From assembly GCA_964486935.1 (NCBI GenBank), contig CAZAPG010000005.1, positions 124,001 to 188,000 on the forward strand: a DNA stretch of 64,000 nt, read 5' to 3'. Source of the stretch: CAZAPG01 sp964486935. Lineage in GTDB: Bacteria; Chloroflexota; Anaerolineae; 4572-78; J111. Below the pieces are notes generated by a model. That model worked only from the letters and a program-made list of their open reading frames with translations. It had not been told where the DNA came from and did no database searches. Below are positions 8,322 to 17,105 of this stretch, in pieces. Position numbers and translations under genes: made by a program. Position 1 is the first letter of the stretch. The number at the start of each line of letters is the position of its first letter.

Positions 8322-8666
8322 GTGTTTGCATCGCAAAACTCGCCGGTTTCCCACCAACCCAGCTACGTAATCAGCGTGGCGGCCAAAATGGTCAACCTGC
8401 ATCCTCAAACGCTGCGCCACTACGAGAATATGGGGCTGGTCGTCCCCAAACGCAGCCGGGGCAACATCCGGCTCTACTCCCCCGCCGATATTGACCGCCT
8501 GCACCAAATTAAGCGCCTCACCGATGACCTGGGCGTCAACCTGGCCGGCGTGCAGGTTATTTTAGATTTGCGCGACCGCCTGGAACGGTTGCAGCTTGAA
8601 ATGGAAAGCTCTCAGGCAGAACTCAAGGCCGAAATCTCTCGCTTGCGCAAGCGGCTTATTGAATAA
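8322..8666 (+). CDS. hspR: MerR-family heat-shock repressor HspR
   Basis: 114 residues starting at GTG, 15 bases after the dnaJ-like stop. The MerR winged helix-turn-helix (about 15-80) carries the HspR signature: YVISVAAKMVNLHPQTLRHY, then a variant of the RSxGNxRLYS wing (KRSRGNIRLYS). A C-terminal coiled coil (about 88-114) serves for dimerisation. HspR binds inverted HAIR sites and represses dnaK/clpB operons with DnaK as co-repressor. Position directly behind a DnaJ gene supports the call. The stop is only 2 bases from the murJ ATG. Confidence 0.88.
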   Translation: MFASQNSPVSHQPSYVISVAAKMVNLHPQTLRHYENMGLVVPKRSRGNIRLYSPADIDRLHQIKRLTDDLGVNLAGVQVILDLRDRLERLQLEMESSQAELKAEISRLRKRLIE

Positions 8667-8668
8667 TC

Positions 8669-10258
8669 ATGACAACTCCCCCCAAACTGGCCACACCCAG
8701 CCCGCCGCCCGCGCCTCAGGCTGTTGGTATGGCCCGCGCCGCCTCAATTATTGCCGCCGGCAACATTGCCAGCCGTATCCTGGGGCTGGTTCGGGAGACG
8801 GTTATTGCCGGCCTGTTTGGGGCTACCGGCTTTGTCTCGGCCTTTAGAGTGGCCCAAATCATCCCCACCATGCTGTACGATTTGCTGGTGGGCGGCCTGG
8901 TCAGCAGCGCCCTGGTGCCGGTATTTTCACAGCAGGCCGAGCGCAACCGTACCGACCTGTGGCATCTGGCCAGCCTGTTGCTGAGTCTGGCTGTCATTTT
9001 GCTGGGAATCCTCATTGTGGCGCTGGAACTGGCCGCGCCGCAGATAGCTTTTCTCATGGCCGGCGGTTTTGATGACGACCTGCTGGTCGTCACCGCTCGC
9101 CTGATTCGCCTCACCACCCCGGCGGTGTTATTTTTGGGACTCTCCGGCATCATCACCGGGCTGCTGCACGCCTTGCGCCGTTTCACCCTGCCGGCCTTTA
9201 CCGCCACCATTTTTAACGCCGCCATTGTGGTTGTCGCGTTGCTGGGCGTTTATGTTTTTAACTGGGGCATCGAGGCGCTGGCGGTGGGGCTGCTGCTAGG
9301 CGCATTCTTGCAGGTGGCGCTGCAACTGCCCGGCCTGCGCGATGCCCGGCTGCGCTTTGTTATTAACCTGCATCACCCCGGCCTGCGCCGGATTGGCAAA
9401 CTTTACCTGCCCGTAATTTTAGGGCTGGTCATCAGCCAGGTGGCCATTGCCCTGGACCGCAACTTTGCCTCGCGCACCGGCGAGCAGAGCATTGCCTGGA
9501 TGCAGTTTGCCACCACCATCATCCAGTTTCCGCTGGGCCTCATTTCCGCGGCCGTATCGCTGGCTATTTTGCCCACTCTCTCCCGGCTGGCCTCGGCCAA
9601 TAAAACCGATTTGAACGAATTTATGGACACCCTGGCCCAGGGGTTGCGGCTGGTACTGGTGCTGATTATTCCGGCTACCGTGGCCCTGTTCGTTTTGGCC
9701 CAGCCGATTGTTGCCTTGCTCTTTCAGCGCGGTAACTTTACCCCGTTTGACACGCAGCAAACCGCCCTGGCCCTCCGTTTTTACCTGCTGGGTTTATCTT
9801 TTGCCGCCATCGACCAGCCCCTTATTTTTGCCTTTTACGCCCGTCAAAATACTCTGACCCCCGCCCTGGTGGGACTCCTTGGCGTGGGCTTTTATCTGCT
9901 GGCGGCGCTGCTGCCTACGCTCTTCCGCCCCATGCAAATGACCGATTTGGTGCTGGCCAACAGCGTTCAGCTTACCGGCCACGCCCTGGTGATGTTGTGG
10001 CTGGTCAACCGGCTGGCCCCCGTTGGCGGGCGCGGGCTGGGCGTCACCACCCTCAAAGCGATGGCCGGTTCGGCGGCAATGGGGCTGGTGTTGTGGGGGG
10101 CGCTGCCCCTGCTGCAAAACTGGCTGCCTCCCCACACGCTGTTAGCCCGCGCTGCCCTGGTAGCCATTCTGATTGCCCTGGGCGGCAGTACCTACCTGCT
10201 GGTTCTGCTTCCGCTTAAAGTGCCGGAGCTGGCCCTGCTGCGTAAATTTTTACGCTGA
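8669..10258 (+). CDS. murJ: Lipid II flippase MurJ (MviN)
   Basis: 529-residue polytopic membrane protein with about 14 hydrophobic segments. The MurJ N-terminal pattern is present: ASIIAAGNIASRILGLVRE near residue 20, with the conserved Arg, and FRVAQIIPTMLYDLLVGG in the second helix region. Flips the lipid-linked peptidoglycan precursor across the cytoplasmic membrane. Translation is probably coupled to hspR, since only 2 bases separate them, so a cell wall gene sits under a heat-shock repressor operon. Length and motif order fit the family. Confidence 0.95.
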   Translation: MTTPPKLATPSPPPAPQAVGMARAASIIAAGNIASRILGLVRETVIAGLFGATGFVSAFRVAQIIPTMLYDLLVGGLVSSALVPVFSQQAERNRTDLWHLASLLLSLAVILLGILIVALELAAPQIAFLMAGGFDDDLLVVTARLIRLTTPAVLFLGLSGIITGLLHALRRFTLPAFTATIFNAAIVVVALLGVYVFNWGIEALAVGLLLGAFLQVALQLPGLRDARLRFVINLHHPGLRRIGKLYLPVILGLVISQVAIALDRNFASRTGEQSIAWMQFATTIIQFPLGLISAAVSLAILPTLSRLASANKTDLNEFMDTLAQGLRLVLVLIIPATVALFVLAQPIVALLFQRGNFTPFDTQQTALALRFYLLGLSFAAIDQPLIFAFYARQNTLTPALVGLLGVGFYLLAALLPTLFRPMQMTDLVLANSVQLTGHALVMLWLVNRLAPVGGRGLGVTTLKAMAGSAAMGLVLWGALPLLQNWLPPHTLLARAALVAILIALGGSTYLLVLLPLKVPELALLRKFLR

Positions 10259-10309
10259 CCCGCATCTAGTAGTCAACCTTTGCCTCTCCCCAACCGATAG
10301 TGTTTTTAC

Positions 10310-10338
10310 TTGACAAATTACCGGCGACCTTCTACAAT
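10310..10338 (+). promoter_or_regulatory. Strong sigma-70 promoter of the sortase gene
   Basis: TTGACA and TACAAT separated by 17 bases, about 50 bases before the ATG. Confidence 0.8.
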
Positions 10339-10388
10339 CAAACTGTTACGATTCTATTATGTAAACATTTACTCTTCGGATGTAGCCT

Positions 10389-11339
10389 ATGTTTGGCAAA
10401 AAACGACTGGATGACCTGAGCATAGAAGAGCTGGAAAAAATGCTGCTGGTCAAGCGCCGCCAATCGCGCCTGGAGCGGTTTGAGCAACTGTCTAAAGCAG
10501 GCCGTTCCAGCCACGAGGCGGTGGTTAAAGCGGCCCTGGCCCCCACCGACGCTTCTGATGCTGCGCCTGCCCCGCCCGCACTCACCAAAAAAGCCAAACC
10601 GGTTAAAGAAAAAACGCGCTCTCGCAAAATTATGGATGCCATGCTGCTGGGGCTAGAGGTAGTGGCCCTGGTGGGGCTGGTCGGCGTGCTGGTAGCCTCG
10701 TACTTTAACTTAAAAGAGTTGAACAACGAGGTTTCGCTGGCCCAGCAAAGCGCGGTTGAGCAGCAAGTTGCGCCCACGCCCACCGCCGCCCCGCCCATTG
10801 CCCTGGCCCGCCTGCCTGGCGGACACACGCCCCCCACCTCGCCGGGCGGGGCTGTGCCCGATGTGCCCTCGCACTTGCAGCGCTGGGTGCAGCCCAAATC
10901 GGCCAGTGCCTCGCCATTTGCCGGGGCCATCCAGGTTGCGCCCCAAAGCCCCAAAGCGCCCACCCGCATTGTCATCCCCAAAATCAACGTCAATGCGCCC
11001 ATTGTTCACGGCGTAGGCTGGGAAGACTTAAAGAAAGGTGTGGGCCACCTGCCCGGCAGCGCCAACCCCGGCGAGCGCGGCAACATGTATCTGGCCGCGC
11101 ACAATGACATTTACGGCGAGATTTTCCGGTATCTGGAAAAGCTGGAAGTGGGCGACGAATATTTTGTTTACGCCGGCGACGAGGAGTTTCGCTACGTAGT
11201 CAAAGAAAAGCGCATCATTGACCCCACCGAGGTAGAGGTGATGCTGCCCACCACCGAGCCGGTCGCCACGCTGCAAACCTGCCACCCCTATCTGGTTGAC
11301 ACCCATCGGCTGGTAGTGATTAGCGAATTGGCTGAATAA
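10389..11339 (+). CDS. Sortase (class D/E-like transpeptidase)
   Basis: 316 residues. A charged cytoplasmic N-terminus with a short coiled coil, one membrane helix (84-106), a Pro/Thr-rich extracellular linker (about 125-165), then a sortase beta-barrel from about 190 (RIVIPKINVNAPIVHG). Catalytic His238 (YLAAHND), Cys298 (LQTCHPY) and Arg307 (THRLV) are all present. It would cleave a C-terminal sorting motif of surface proteins and join them to a cell wall or other amine acceptor. No LPxTG-like substrate is seen next to it. Transcribed from its own strong promoter. The sortase call is firm, the class less so. Confidence 0.92.
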   Translation: MFGKKRLDDLSIEELEKMLLVKRRQSRLERFEQLSKAGRSSHEAVVKAALAPTDASDAAPAPPALTKKAKPVKEKTRSRKIMDAMLLGLEVVALVGLVGVLVASYFNLKELNNEVSLAQQSAVEQQVAPTPTAAPPIALARLPGGHTPPTSPGGAVPDVPSHLQRWVQPKSASASPFAGAIQVAPQSPKAPTRIVIPKINVNAPIVHGVGWEDLKKGVGHLPGSANPGERGNMYLAAHNDIYGEIFRYLEKLEVGDEYFVYAGDEEFRYVVKEKRIIDPTEVEVMLPTTEPVATLQTCHPYLVDTHRLVVISELAE

Positions 11340-11357
11340 CCCGGCAAGTGTTATAAT
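11328..11357 (+). promoter_or_regulatory. Predicted promoter before the 78-residue membrane protein
   Basis: TTGGCT and TATAAT with an 18-base spacer. The -35 box lies within the last codons of the sortase gene. Confidence 0.4.
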
Positions 11358-11378
11358 AACCGCATATTTCATCAACAC

Positions 11379-11415
11379 AAGCCTCACCGGAGATTGCTTC
11401 GGTGAGCTTTTATTT
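11379..11415 (+). terminator. Intrinsic terminator or leader hairpin
   Basis: Stem AAGC(C)TCACCG / CGGTGAGCTT followed by TTATTT. It ends shortly before the next start codon, so it may end the sortase transcript or act as an attenuator for the next gene. Confidence 0.6.
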
Positions 11416-11426
11416 GGCAGGTAAAT

Positions 11427-11663
11427 ATGGCTAAAAGATCGCGCCGGGCGCGACGACAGGAACCCGCTAAACAACCTGTTACGCCGCCCAGACCCCAGCA
11501 AGAAAAACCATCCGCAGTGGCGGAGCCGGCCACTGCCTCGGTGCAGAGCAAAATTGTAAACTTCTCGCAAGAATACTTTTACGTTTACACAGAACTGCGC
11601 AATGTTTTAATTATCGCCGTGATTATGTTATTACTGATGGCCGGGTTGGCTTATCTGGTTTAA
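11427..11663 (+). CDS. Small single-pass membrane protein, function unknown
   Basis: 78 residues. A very basic N-terminus (KRSRRARRQ), a Pro/Gln/Ala-rich middle and one C-terminal membrane helix (about 58-77, NVLIIAVIMLLLMAGLAYLV) suggest a tail-anchored or single-pass protein with the basic end in the cytoplasm. AGG lies upstream of the ATG. Its last 33 bases overlap the end of the convergent NUDIX gene. No family recognised. The basic tail could bind nucleic acid or membrane phosphate, but nothing more can be said. Confidence 0.6.
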   Translation: MAKRSRRARRQEPAKQPVTPPRPQQEKPSAVAEPATASVQSKIVNFSQEYFYVYTELRNVLIIAVIMLLLMAGLAYLV

Positions 11664-12263
11664 GTAAACTGCCGCTACCTGATGGGCAATCGCCCGGAAT
11701 GCGCCCCAATCGGCGAACTTGCCGCTTAGCGAGCGCAACTGCCGGGCCACCCCAAACAGCGCCTCCGGCGGCATCGCCCTAAAGTGGGCAATGCCCTCGC
11801 CGGGGTCGGTGGGGGTGGGAGTGCCGTTAACCGGGGTGGTTAAAAACAGGTACGACACAAAAGGCAAGTGGTCATTGGCAACGGCAACTGTGTAAGTGAC
11901 TACCGCCAGGCAGCGCGCAATTTCAACCGAAAAACCGGTTTCCTCTTTGACTTCTCGCCGCAGCGCCTGCCGGGGATTCTCCCCGGTCTCCAGGCCGCCG
12001 GACATCAAGCGGTAAACCCCCTTTGGATAAAAATCTTTGGTGTGCAGCCAAATATGCCCCGCCGGGTTGGGTATGAGCATGACTACCTCGCCCCGACGGG
12101 GTTTTTGGCGCATTTTGTCGGCCATCTGCTGTAACACTTCGGTAGAAACCGATAGGTCAAAATGCTGCCGGCTAAAGGTTCCAAAACGTTTGGCTAAATC
12201 GGCCAAAATAGACGGGTTGTAAACGGTTTCAAAAATTGGGTCGGTTATCACTGTAAATACCAT
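11631..12263 (-). CDS. NUDIX hydrolase
   Basis: 210 residues with a complete NUDIX box in the middle: GGLETGENPRQALRREVKEE followed by TGF, matching Gx5Ex7REUxEExGU. The family hydrolyses nucleoside diphosphates linked to another moiety. The phrase before the box (GVYRLMSGGLE) places it near the ADP-ribose/unspecified NDP group, but the substrate cannot be read. A variable N-terminal extension of about 70 residues precedes the NUDIX core. The ATG start lies inside the end of the upstream solute-binding protein gene (16-base overlap), indicating co-transcription with it. Confidence 0.88.
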   Translation of the reverse strand: MVFTVITDPIFETVYNPSILADLAKRFGTFSRQHFDLSVSTEVLQQMADKMRQKPRRGEVVMLIPNPAGHIWLHTKDFYPKGVYRLMSGGLETGENPRQALRREVKEETGFSVEIARCLAVVTYTVAVANDHLPFVSYLFLTTPVNGTPTPTDPGEGIAHFRAMPPEALFGVARQLRSLSGKFADWGAFRAIAHQVAAVYLNQISQPGHQ

Positions 12264-13867
12264 TCCTCCACATTCCAGGTAAAGGGGGCAAATGGGCCGG
12301 GGTTAAGGCCGGCCAGCCGGCTGGCCGCCAAAACGTGTTGATTGGGGGTCAGCAAAAAATCTACGGGCCGCTCCTGGCTCAAAATCTCTTGTATTTGCGC
12401 GTAGCTTTCGGCTCGCGCTTCGGGCAGGCAGCCGGGTACGGCGACGCCCGCTTCCAGCAGTCTGTCTAACTGCGGGTTGTTGTACGAGGTAAAATTAAGC
12501 CCCTGGCCCTCTGTGTTTTCGGTTGAGTGCCAGTAGAGGCGCTGGTCCGGGTCGGGCAGAATACGCCAGCTAAACATCGCCAGCCGAAAATCGTGGGTAA
12601 ACAGGTCGTCAATCACGCTGTCGGGGGCAGAGCTTTCGGCGCGGGCGTACAGCCCCACATCGCGGTAGTAACTGCTAACCAGCCAGGCCAGCTTTTGGTG
12701 CAGCGGGTTTGCGCCGTTAACCCGAATGGCCAGCTCCAGCCGCTCGCCCTGCCAGTCGAGCCAGCCGTCAAAATCCCTGTCCGACAGGCCGGCGCGGGCC
12801 AGTTGGCTGCGGGCGGCCTGGGGATTGTATTCTGGCGGCGAGAGGCTGTTGTTGGCTGCCCAGTGGCCCGGCAGCAGCGAGCCGGCCATCAACTGGCCGT
12901 CGCCGGCCAGCGCCTCGCTCAAAATAGCAGGCCGGTCCAGGGCCAGGGCGAGCGCCTGCCGCACCGCCGGGGGTAGGGGAGACTCGTTGCGCGACGCGTA
13001 ATTAATGGCTACATAAATAACCTGCGGGGCGGGGTAGGTTAACCGGGTGAGCGCGGTGGGGATGAAGTTGGGCAACTCGCCTTGCAGCGGGCCGATGGCA
13101 TCAAACTGCCCCTCAGATACAGCAATATCTACCTCATTTGGGCTGATGAAGCGCACGGTCAGGCTATCTAAAAATGGCGCGGGGCCGGCATAGTTGGGGT
13201 TGCGCAGCAGGGCCAGCGCGCGCAGGTTGTCGGGTTGCTGGGCAACTACAAATGGGCCGCTGCCGGTAGGGAACGGCGCTAAAATTTGGTCGGCGGGCAG
13301 CAGCGGCAGCAGCGAGAGATGGGTCAGCGCGCTACAGTCGAGGCGGTCAAAAGTCAGCACCAGCGTGCCGGCAGCAGGGGCGCTAATTTGGCCAACCGGT
13401 TGCAGCGCCGGATGGCGGGTGGCTTGCAGGCTTTGGGCCACATCATCGGCGGTAAACGGCGCGCCGTCGCTCCACTTTAGATTGGGCGGCAGGCGGAAAG
13501 TGACTTGCCGGCCGTCCTCGGAAAATTCCCAGCTTTGGGCCAGGCCGGGCTGAAGCTGCGCGGTTTGGGGTTCGACCCGCAGCAGCGTGTCGAACAGCAG
13601 GGGCGTTAGCGCCCAAAGCGCCGCATTATTTTCAATAATCGGGTTGAGGGTTTGGGGCTGACCGATTAAGCCCAGCGTAATGATGCCGCCCTGGGTCGGG
13701 GCGGGTCGAGATGTTGAAACGGTGGCCGCAGGCGTTGGTGGCCGGGTTGGGCCGGGGGTGGCCGTTGGCGGCGTGGCCGACGTAGCCGGGGTTGGCGTAT
13801 GGGCAATGGATTGGCAGGCAGTTAGCGCCAGGCTGATGGACAAAATTAAGGCAGCGATGGTTTTCAA
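12248..13867 (-). CDS. Family-5 solute-binding lipoprotein (peptide/nickel-type)
   Basis: 539 residues. Signal peptide with lipobox (SLALTACQS, Cys at about 18), then a Thr/Pro-rich tether to about residue 55, then the SBP_bac_5 fold: GGIITLGLIGQPQTLNPI at the start, a WEFSEDGRQVTFRLPPNLKW signature strand pair, and a C-terminal lobe. It would capture oligopeptides or a similar solute outside the membrane for an ABC importer. No permease or ATPase gene is adjacent, so it is an orphan binding protein. Downstream NUDIX gene overlaps by 16 bases. Confidence 0.9.
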   Translation of the reverse strand: MKTIAALILSISLALTACQSIAHTPTPATSATPPTATPGPTRPPTPAATVSTSRPAPTQGGIITLGLIGQPQTLNPIIENNAALWALTPLLFDTLLRVEPQTAQLQPGLAQSWEFSEDGRQVTFRLPPNLKWSDGAPFTADDVAQSLQATRHPALQPVGQISAPAAGTLVLTFDRLDCSALTHLSLLPLLPADQILAPFPTGSGPFVVAQQPDNLRALALLRNPNYAGPAPFLDSLTVRFISPNEVDIAVSEGQFDAIGPLQGELPNFIPTALTRLTYPAPQVIYVAINYASRNESPLPPAVRQALALALDRPAILSEALAGDGQLMAGSLLPGHWAANNSLSPPEYNPQAARSQLARAGLSDRDFDGWLDWQGERLELAIRVNGANPLHQKLAWLVSSYYRDVGLYARAESSAPDSVIDDLFTHDFRLAMFSWRILPDPDQRLYWHSTENTEGQGLNFTSYNNPQLDRLLEAGVAVPGCLPEARAESYAQIQEILSQERPVDFLLTPNQHVLAASRLAGLNPGPFAPFTWNVEEWYLQ

Positions 13868-13909
13868 GGCGAGATTCCATATTTTAAGTTGGGAGCAAAC
13901 AGTCAGAGG

Positions 13910-14431
13910 CTACAGAAAAATCTCGGCGCCGCAATAGGGGCAGGTGATGACTCCTTTGCCGCCCAGCGAAAGCTGCCCGCCGCAGTTGGGGCAGGTGTTG
14001 TTGCCCCGCAGTTGCGAGGCTTCTTTGGAGTAGAGCAGGCCCTTGTCCCAGTTAACATAGCCGGTAAACAGCCCCATCCCGACCAGTTTGTATACATCGT
14101 CGCGCACTTGCTGGGTGGTAGAGTTGAGTTCAATCACCAAATCACTAACATCTATCTGGCCACGTGTTTTAACCATATCCAGAATTTTGCGCTGGCGAAC
14201 GGCGTCGGTTTGTTGCGCCGCCTGAGAGCGAGAGCGAACCAGCATGTAAACGCCGGCGGCTTCAAAGGGCAGCGCCACAAACAGCGAAACAACAATGCCC
14301 AAAATCACCCCACCCATGCTGCCGCCTTCGGCGCCCATAGTAGAAGCCACCGATACCGCCGCGCAGCCAAAAAATATCAATGCGCCAACTGCCAGCAAGA
14401 TAACGCCGATGAGTTTAGGGTTACTGCCCAT
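13910..14431 (-). CDS. Membrane protein with winged-helix-like segment and zinc ribbon
   Basis: 173 residues. Two membrane helices near the N-terminus (about 7-30 and 40-67), then a soluble part with a helix-turn-helix-like pattern (about 80-130: KILDMVKTRGQIDVSDLVIE), and a C-terminal zinc ribbon with two pairs CPNCGG and CPYCGA. It lies directly downstream of the DUF2207 protein with a 26-base gap, and the pair looks like one operon. The architecture suggests a membrane-tethered regulator or assembly factor, but no function is established. Confidence 0.7.
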   Translation of the reverse strand: MGSNPKLIGVILLAVGALIFFGCAAVSVASTMGAEGGSMGGVILGIVVSLFVALPFEAAGVYMLVRSRSQAAQQTDAVRQRKILDMVKTRGQIDVSDLVIELNSTTQQVRDDVYKLVGMGLFTGYVNWDKGLLYSKEASQLRGNNTCPNCGGQLSLGGKGVITCPYCGAEIFL

Positions 14432-14457
14432 AGAAACAACTCCTGATTATAAAAGTA

Positions 14458-16368
14458 TCAGCCAAAGCCGCGCGAGCCGCCACCGCCACCGCCGCCGCCA
14501 AAGCTGCCGCCACCGCTAAAGCCACCGCCGCTAAAACCGCCGCCTCGGCTGGAACTGGGGCGGCTGGTCAGCGTGCTGCCGGCCGAGTTGAGCAGCGTCC
14601 CCAACCCGCTGCTCATGCTGGCCAGCGAGGTGCCAATGCTGTCGCTCATGCCCGAGAGCGAAGGCATGCCGCCGCCTTCGCCCGCCAGCGGCCCCGGCAA
14701 TCCGCCCGGCGAAGGGCTGCTGCCGGATGACGTTCGGCCTGACCCATAACCGCCGTAATACGGGCCGTAGGGCATCACCGGCCCCCACCAACTGGGAGCC
14801 GGGGTATTGACGGCCTCAAACTTTTTAATGAGCCGCCGCTCCAGGCCAAAGGCCATAGCGTAGGGCAGGTACTGCTCAAATTTTTCTTTCACGCTTTCCA
14901 GGTCGCTGTATTGCTCGATGTTTTCCAGATAGCGTTTGAAGGCCAGCCATTTGGCGGCTTCCTCGGCGCCGGCGGGCGTTTTGCGGGGCATATGGCGACC
15001 CACAATCAGCAGCGTAATCATCGAAGCGACCAGCGCCACCCCCGGACAGGCCACCGCCGCCGAGTAGTCGCCCAGCAGCACCAGCAAACAAAACGAACTG
15101 CCAATTGACACAATCAGGCCCAGCACCGCCAGCCAGGTCCATTTTTGGCGGGTGCTTTCGGGGCTGCCGGGAAAGTAGCCGCGCTCAACCACTTCTTTGT
15201 AAAGCATCTGCTTGATATCGGGGATAGCGGTGTAGAATTTCTGGCTCAGGTCTTTCAGGCGGCGTTCGGTTTTGCCGCTAAAAATGCGTTGAATCAGGCG
15301 CTTTTCGTGCGGGTAAATGGCTTTGCTCTTATCTTGCAGGTGAAAGATAAACTCGCGGCTGACACCCAACCCCAGGAAAGCATCTTTCTTCTGCTCTTCC
15401 ATGCGGATAGCGCCGCGCTCGGCCAGGTCTAAAATACCGGCGATGATATCCTTAACGTCGGCCTGTTCGTCTATCAGCGTGCCGACAACCGCAGCGGGTA
15501 AATCGCCAGGTGGTTCGGTAACATATTCGGGAGCCAGCGGCGTGTCAACATCCCTACCCCGCGTGTACCACAGCAGGTAAATTGCCACCGGCCCGCCGAA
15601 CAGCAGCACCAGCCCCAGCCCGCCAAAAATCACCGTCATAATCGGCCCCCAGGTTTGACGCCGGTCGAAGGCGGCCTGCCAGGCCGGCGCGCTGCCCTGT
15701 ACCACGCCATGCGGAAACTGCACCCGCACTTCCAATTCTTTGCCGGCGGGGATATTGCCGGCTGTAAACACCACCGAGCCGCGGTCGGTGTAGGCGGCAT
15801 TTTCAATGGGCGCGCCATAGGAGTCAACCGTGAGTTCACTTTTGCGGAACGTAACCGGCAAGTTTACGGTAACGGTTGCGTTTCTGATGGGAAAATTGTG
15901 GTCGGGCGGAATGGCCTTCCACCACACCTGGTCGCCGCCCTCGTAAAAGCGCAGCCCGCCAACCACCCGATAGCGCAAAATAAAGGTGTGACCGGTGTTG
16001 CTGGTCGGCGGAAAATACCAGGTAATTTCCAGGTTGCCTTCGCGGTTGGCGGTGGTAAAGCCGTAGGGCTGGCTTGAGTTGGGGGTATACTGGCGCTCGC
16101 TGCCGTTGATAACTTCCGATACCTGAATGTCGGTGAGTTGTTCAACCCGGTCCAGGGGGATGGCGGCAAAGCCAAAGCGAAAGGTGCCGCCGGTAAAAAC
16201 AATCTGCTGAACTTCTTCAACCAGCATGTCAGAATTTTGCTGGACATCCAGAGTCACGTCGTAACGTTCCCAATAGAGGGTTTTTTCTTGAGCCAGGGCC
16301 GCGTCGGCAGAGCCGGCCAGGCTTACCAGCAAAATTAGCAATCCTATCCACCAGAGATGTTGTTTCAT
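14458..16368 (-). CDS. DUF2207 predicted membrane protein
   Basis: 636 residues. A signal peptide (about 1-26) precedes an extracellular DUF2207 beta-rich domain (about 30-230) with LYWERYDVTLDVQQNSDMLV near its start. A membrane helix follows at about 240-270, a cytoplasmic region, two further helices (about 405-455), and a tail that ends in a nearly pure Gly/Ser stretch (residues about 610-636). This order is normal for DUF2207 proteins, which are widespread in bacteria and of unknown role. Gly-rich tails are typical in the family. Paired with the zinc-ribbon protein downstream. Confidence 0.88.
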   Translation of the reverse strand: MKQHLWWIGLLILLVSLAGSADAALAQEKTLYWERYDVTLDVQQNSDMLVEEVQQIVFTGGTFRFGFAAIPLDRVEQLTDIQVSEVINGSERQYTPNSSQPYGFTTANREGNLEITWYFPPTSNTGHTFILRYRVVGGLRFYEGGDQVWWKAIPPDHNFPIRNATVTVNLPVTFRKSELTVDSYGAPIENAAYTDRGSVVFTAGNIPAGKELEVRVQFPHGVVQGSAPAWQAAFDRRQTWGPIMTVIFGGLGLVLLFGGPVAIYLLWYTRGRDVDTPLAPEYVTEPPGDLPAAVVGTLIDEQADVKDIIAGILDLAERGAIRMEEQKKDAFLGLGVSREFIFHLQDKSKAIYPHEKRLIQRIFSGKTERRLKDLSQKFYTAIPDIKQMLYKEVVERGYFPGSPESTRQKWTWLAVLGLIVSIGSSFCLLVLLGDYSAAVACPGVALVASMITLLIVGRHMPRKTPAGAEEAAKWLAFKRYLENIEQYSDLESVKEKFEQYLPYAMAFGLERRLIKKFEAVNTPAPSWWGPVMPYGPYYGGYGSGRTSSGSSPSPGGLPGPLAGEGGGMPSLSGMSDSIGTSLASMSSGLGTLLNSAGSTLTSRPSSSRGGGFSGGGFSGGGSFGGGGGGGGSRGFG

Positions 16369-16450
16369 TTAATTATCCATATAGAGGTTACTATTCAAAA
16401 GCCAGATTAATTTACCTCAAAAAGCGATGCCGGCAAAATAGCCGGGTGAG

Positions 16451-17038
16451 CTACAAGTTCCGCCCCAGGTGGTGATATTCCCGGTTGGGCAGCATACCGG
16501 TGGCCGAGGCTAGGCGGTTGGTAAAGTTGAACATAGCGGCGATTTCGGCGATATCAAAAATGGCTTTGTCGGTAAAGCCCAGGCTGCGCAGATGTTCCAC
16601 ATCGCTGTGGCTGCACTCAACCGGCCGGCGGGTGATTTTTACGGCGTAATCCAGCATGGCCGTGGTGCGCTCATCCAGCCCGGCTCGCCGGTAATCAAGG
16701 GTGATGCGGTCGCCCAAAAATTCATCGCCCAGGGCCACGCGCAAATCGGCCCCGTGGCTCACCAGGCAATAGAGGCATTGATTTTCTGCCGAAACCACCA
16801 CGGCTATCATCTCGCGCTGGGCCGGGGTCAGGGCCGACTCGCCCTGCATCAGCTCTTTAAAATAGGCAAACCAGCGCCGAAAATGTTCCGGGCGCGCGGT
16901 AAAAACCACAAACACGTTGGGCACAAAACCCAGCTTCTCTTCCGCTTTGGCAAAGAGCTTGCGCAGCTCTTCGTCCAGCGACTCCCGGTTGGGAATAGTC
17001 AGCCAGGCGATGCGTTCACGGGCAGAATTTTGGGGCAT
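16451..17038 (-). CDS. AhpD/CMD-family peroxidase-related protein
   Basis: 195 residues of the alkylhydroperoxidase-like (uncharacterised peroxidase-related) family. The active-site pair is present in ENQCLYCLVSHGADLR (CxxC plus His), with the preceding helix TPAQREMIAVVVSA. Likely reduces peroxides via the Cys pair. The start was set at the ATG with AAAGGAGG about 5 bases upstream; a longer frame beginning 14 codons earlier lacks a good ribosome site. Stands alone between the DUF2207 pair and the enoyl-CoA hydratase, on the same strand as both. Confidence 0.88.
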   Translation of the reverse strand: MPQNSARERIAWLTIPNRESLDEELRKLFAKAEEKLGFVPNVFVVFTARPEHFRRWFAYFKELMQGESALTPAQREMIAVVVSAENQCLYCLVSHGADLRVALGDEFLGDRITLDYRRAGLDERTTAMLDYAVKITRRPVECSHSDVEHLRSLGFTDKAIFDIAEIAAMFNFTNRLASATGMLPNREYHHLGRNL

Positions 17039-17105
17039 GGCGGCCTCCTTTTGCAGGCTACTGCTAGAAATTATATCCACAGGCGGCGCTTTTGAAAATT
17101 ACCTC

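Noticed and set aside
10389..11339. An LPxTG-type sortase substrate beside the sortase
   Set aside because: No LPxTG-membrane helix-basic tail pattern was seen in the neighbouring proteins; the Pro/Thr-rich and PA14 proteins lack it in their visible sequence.
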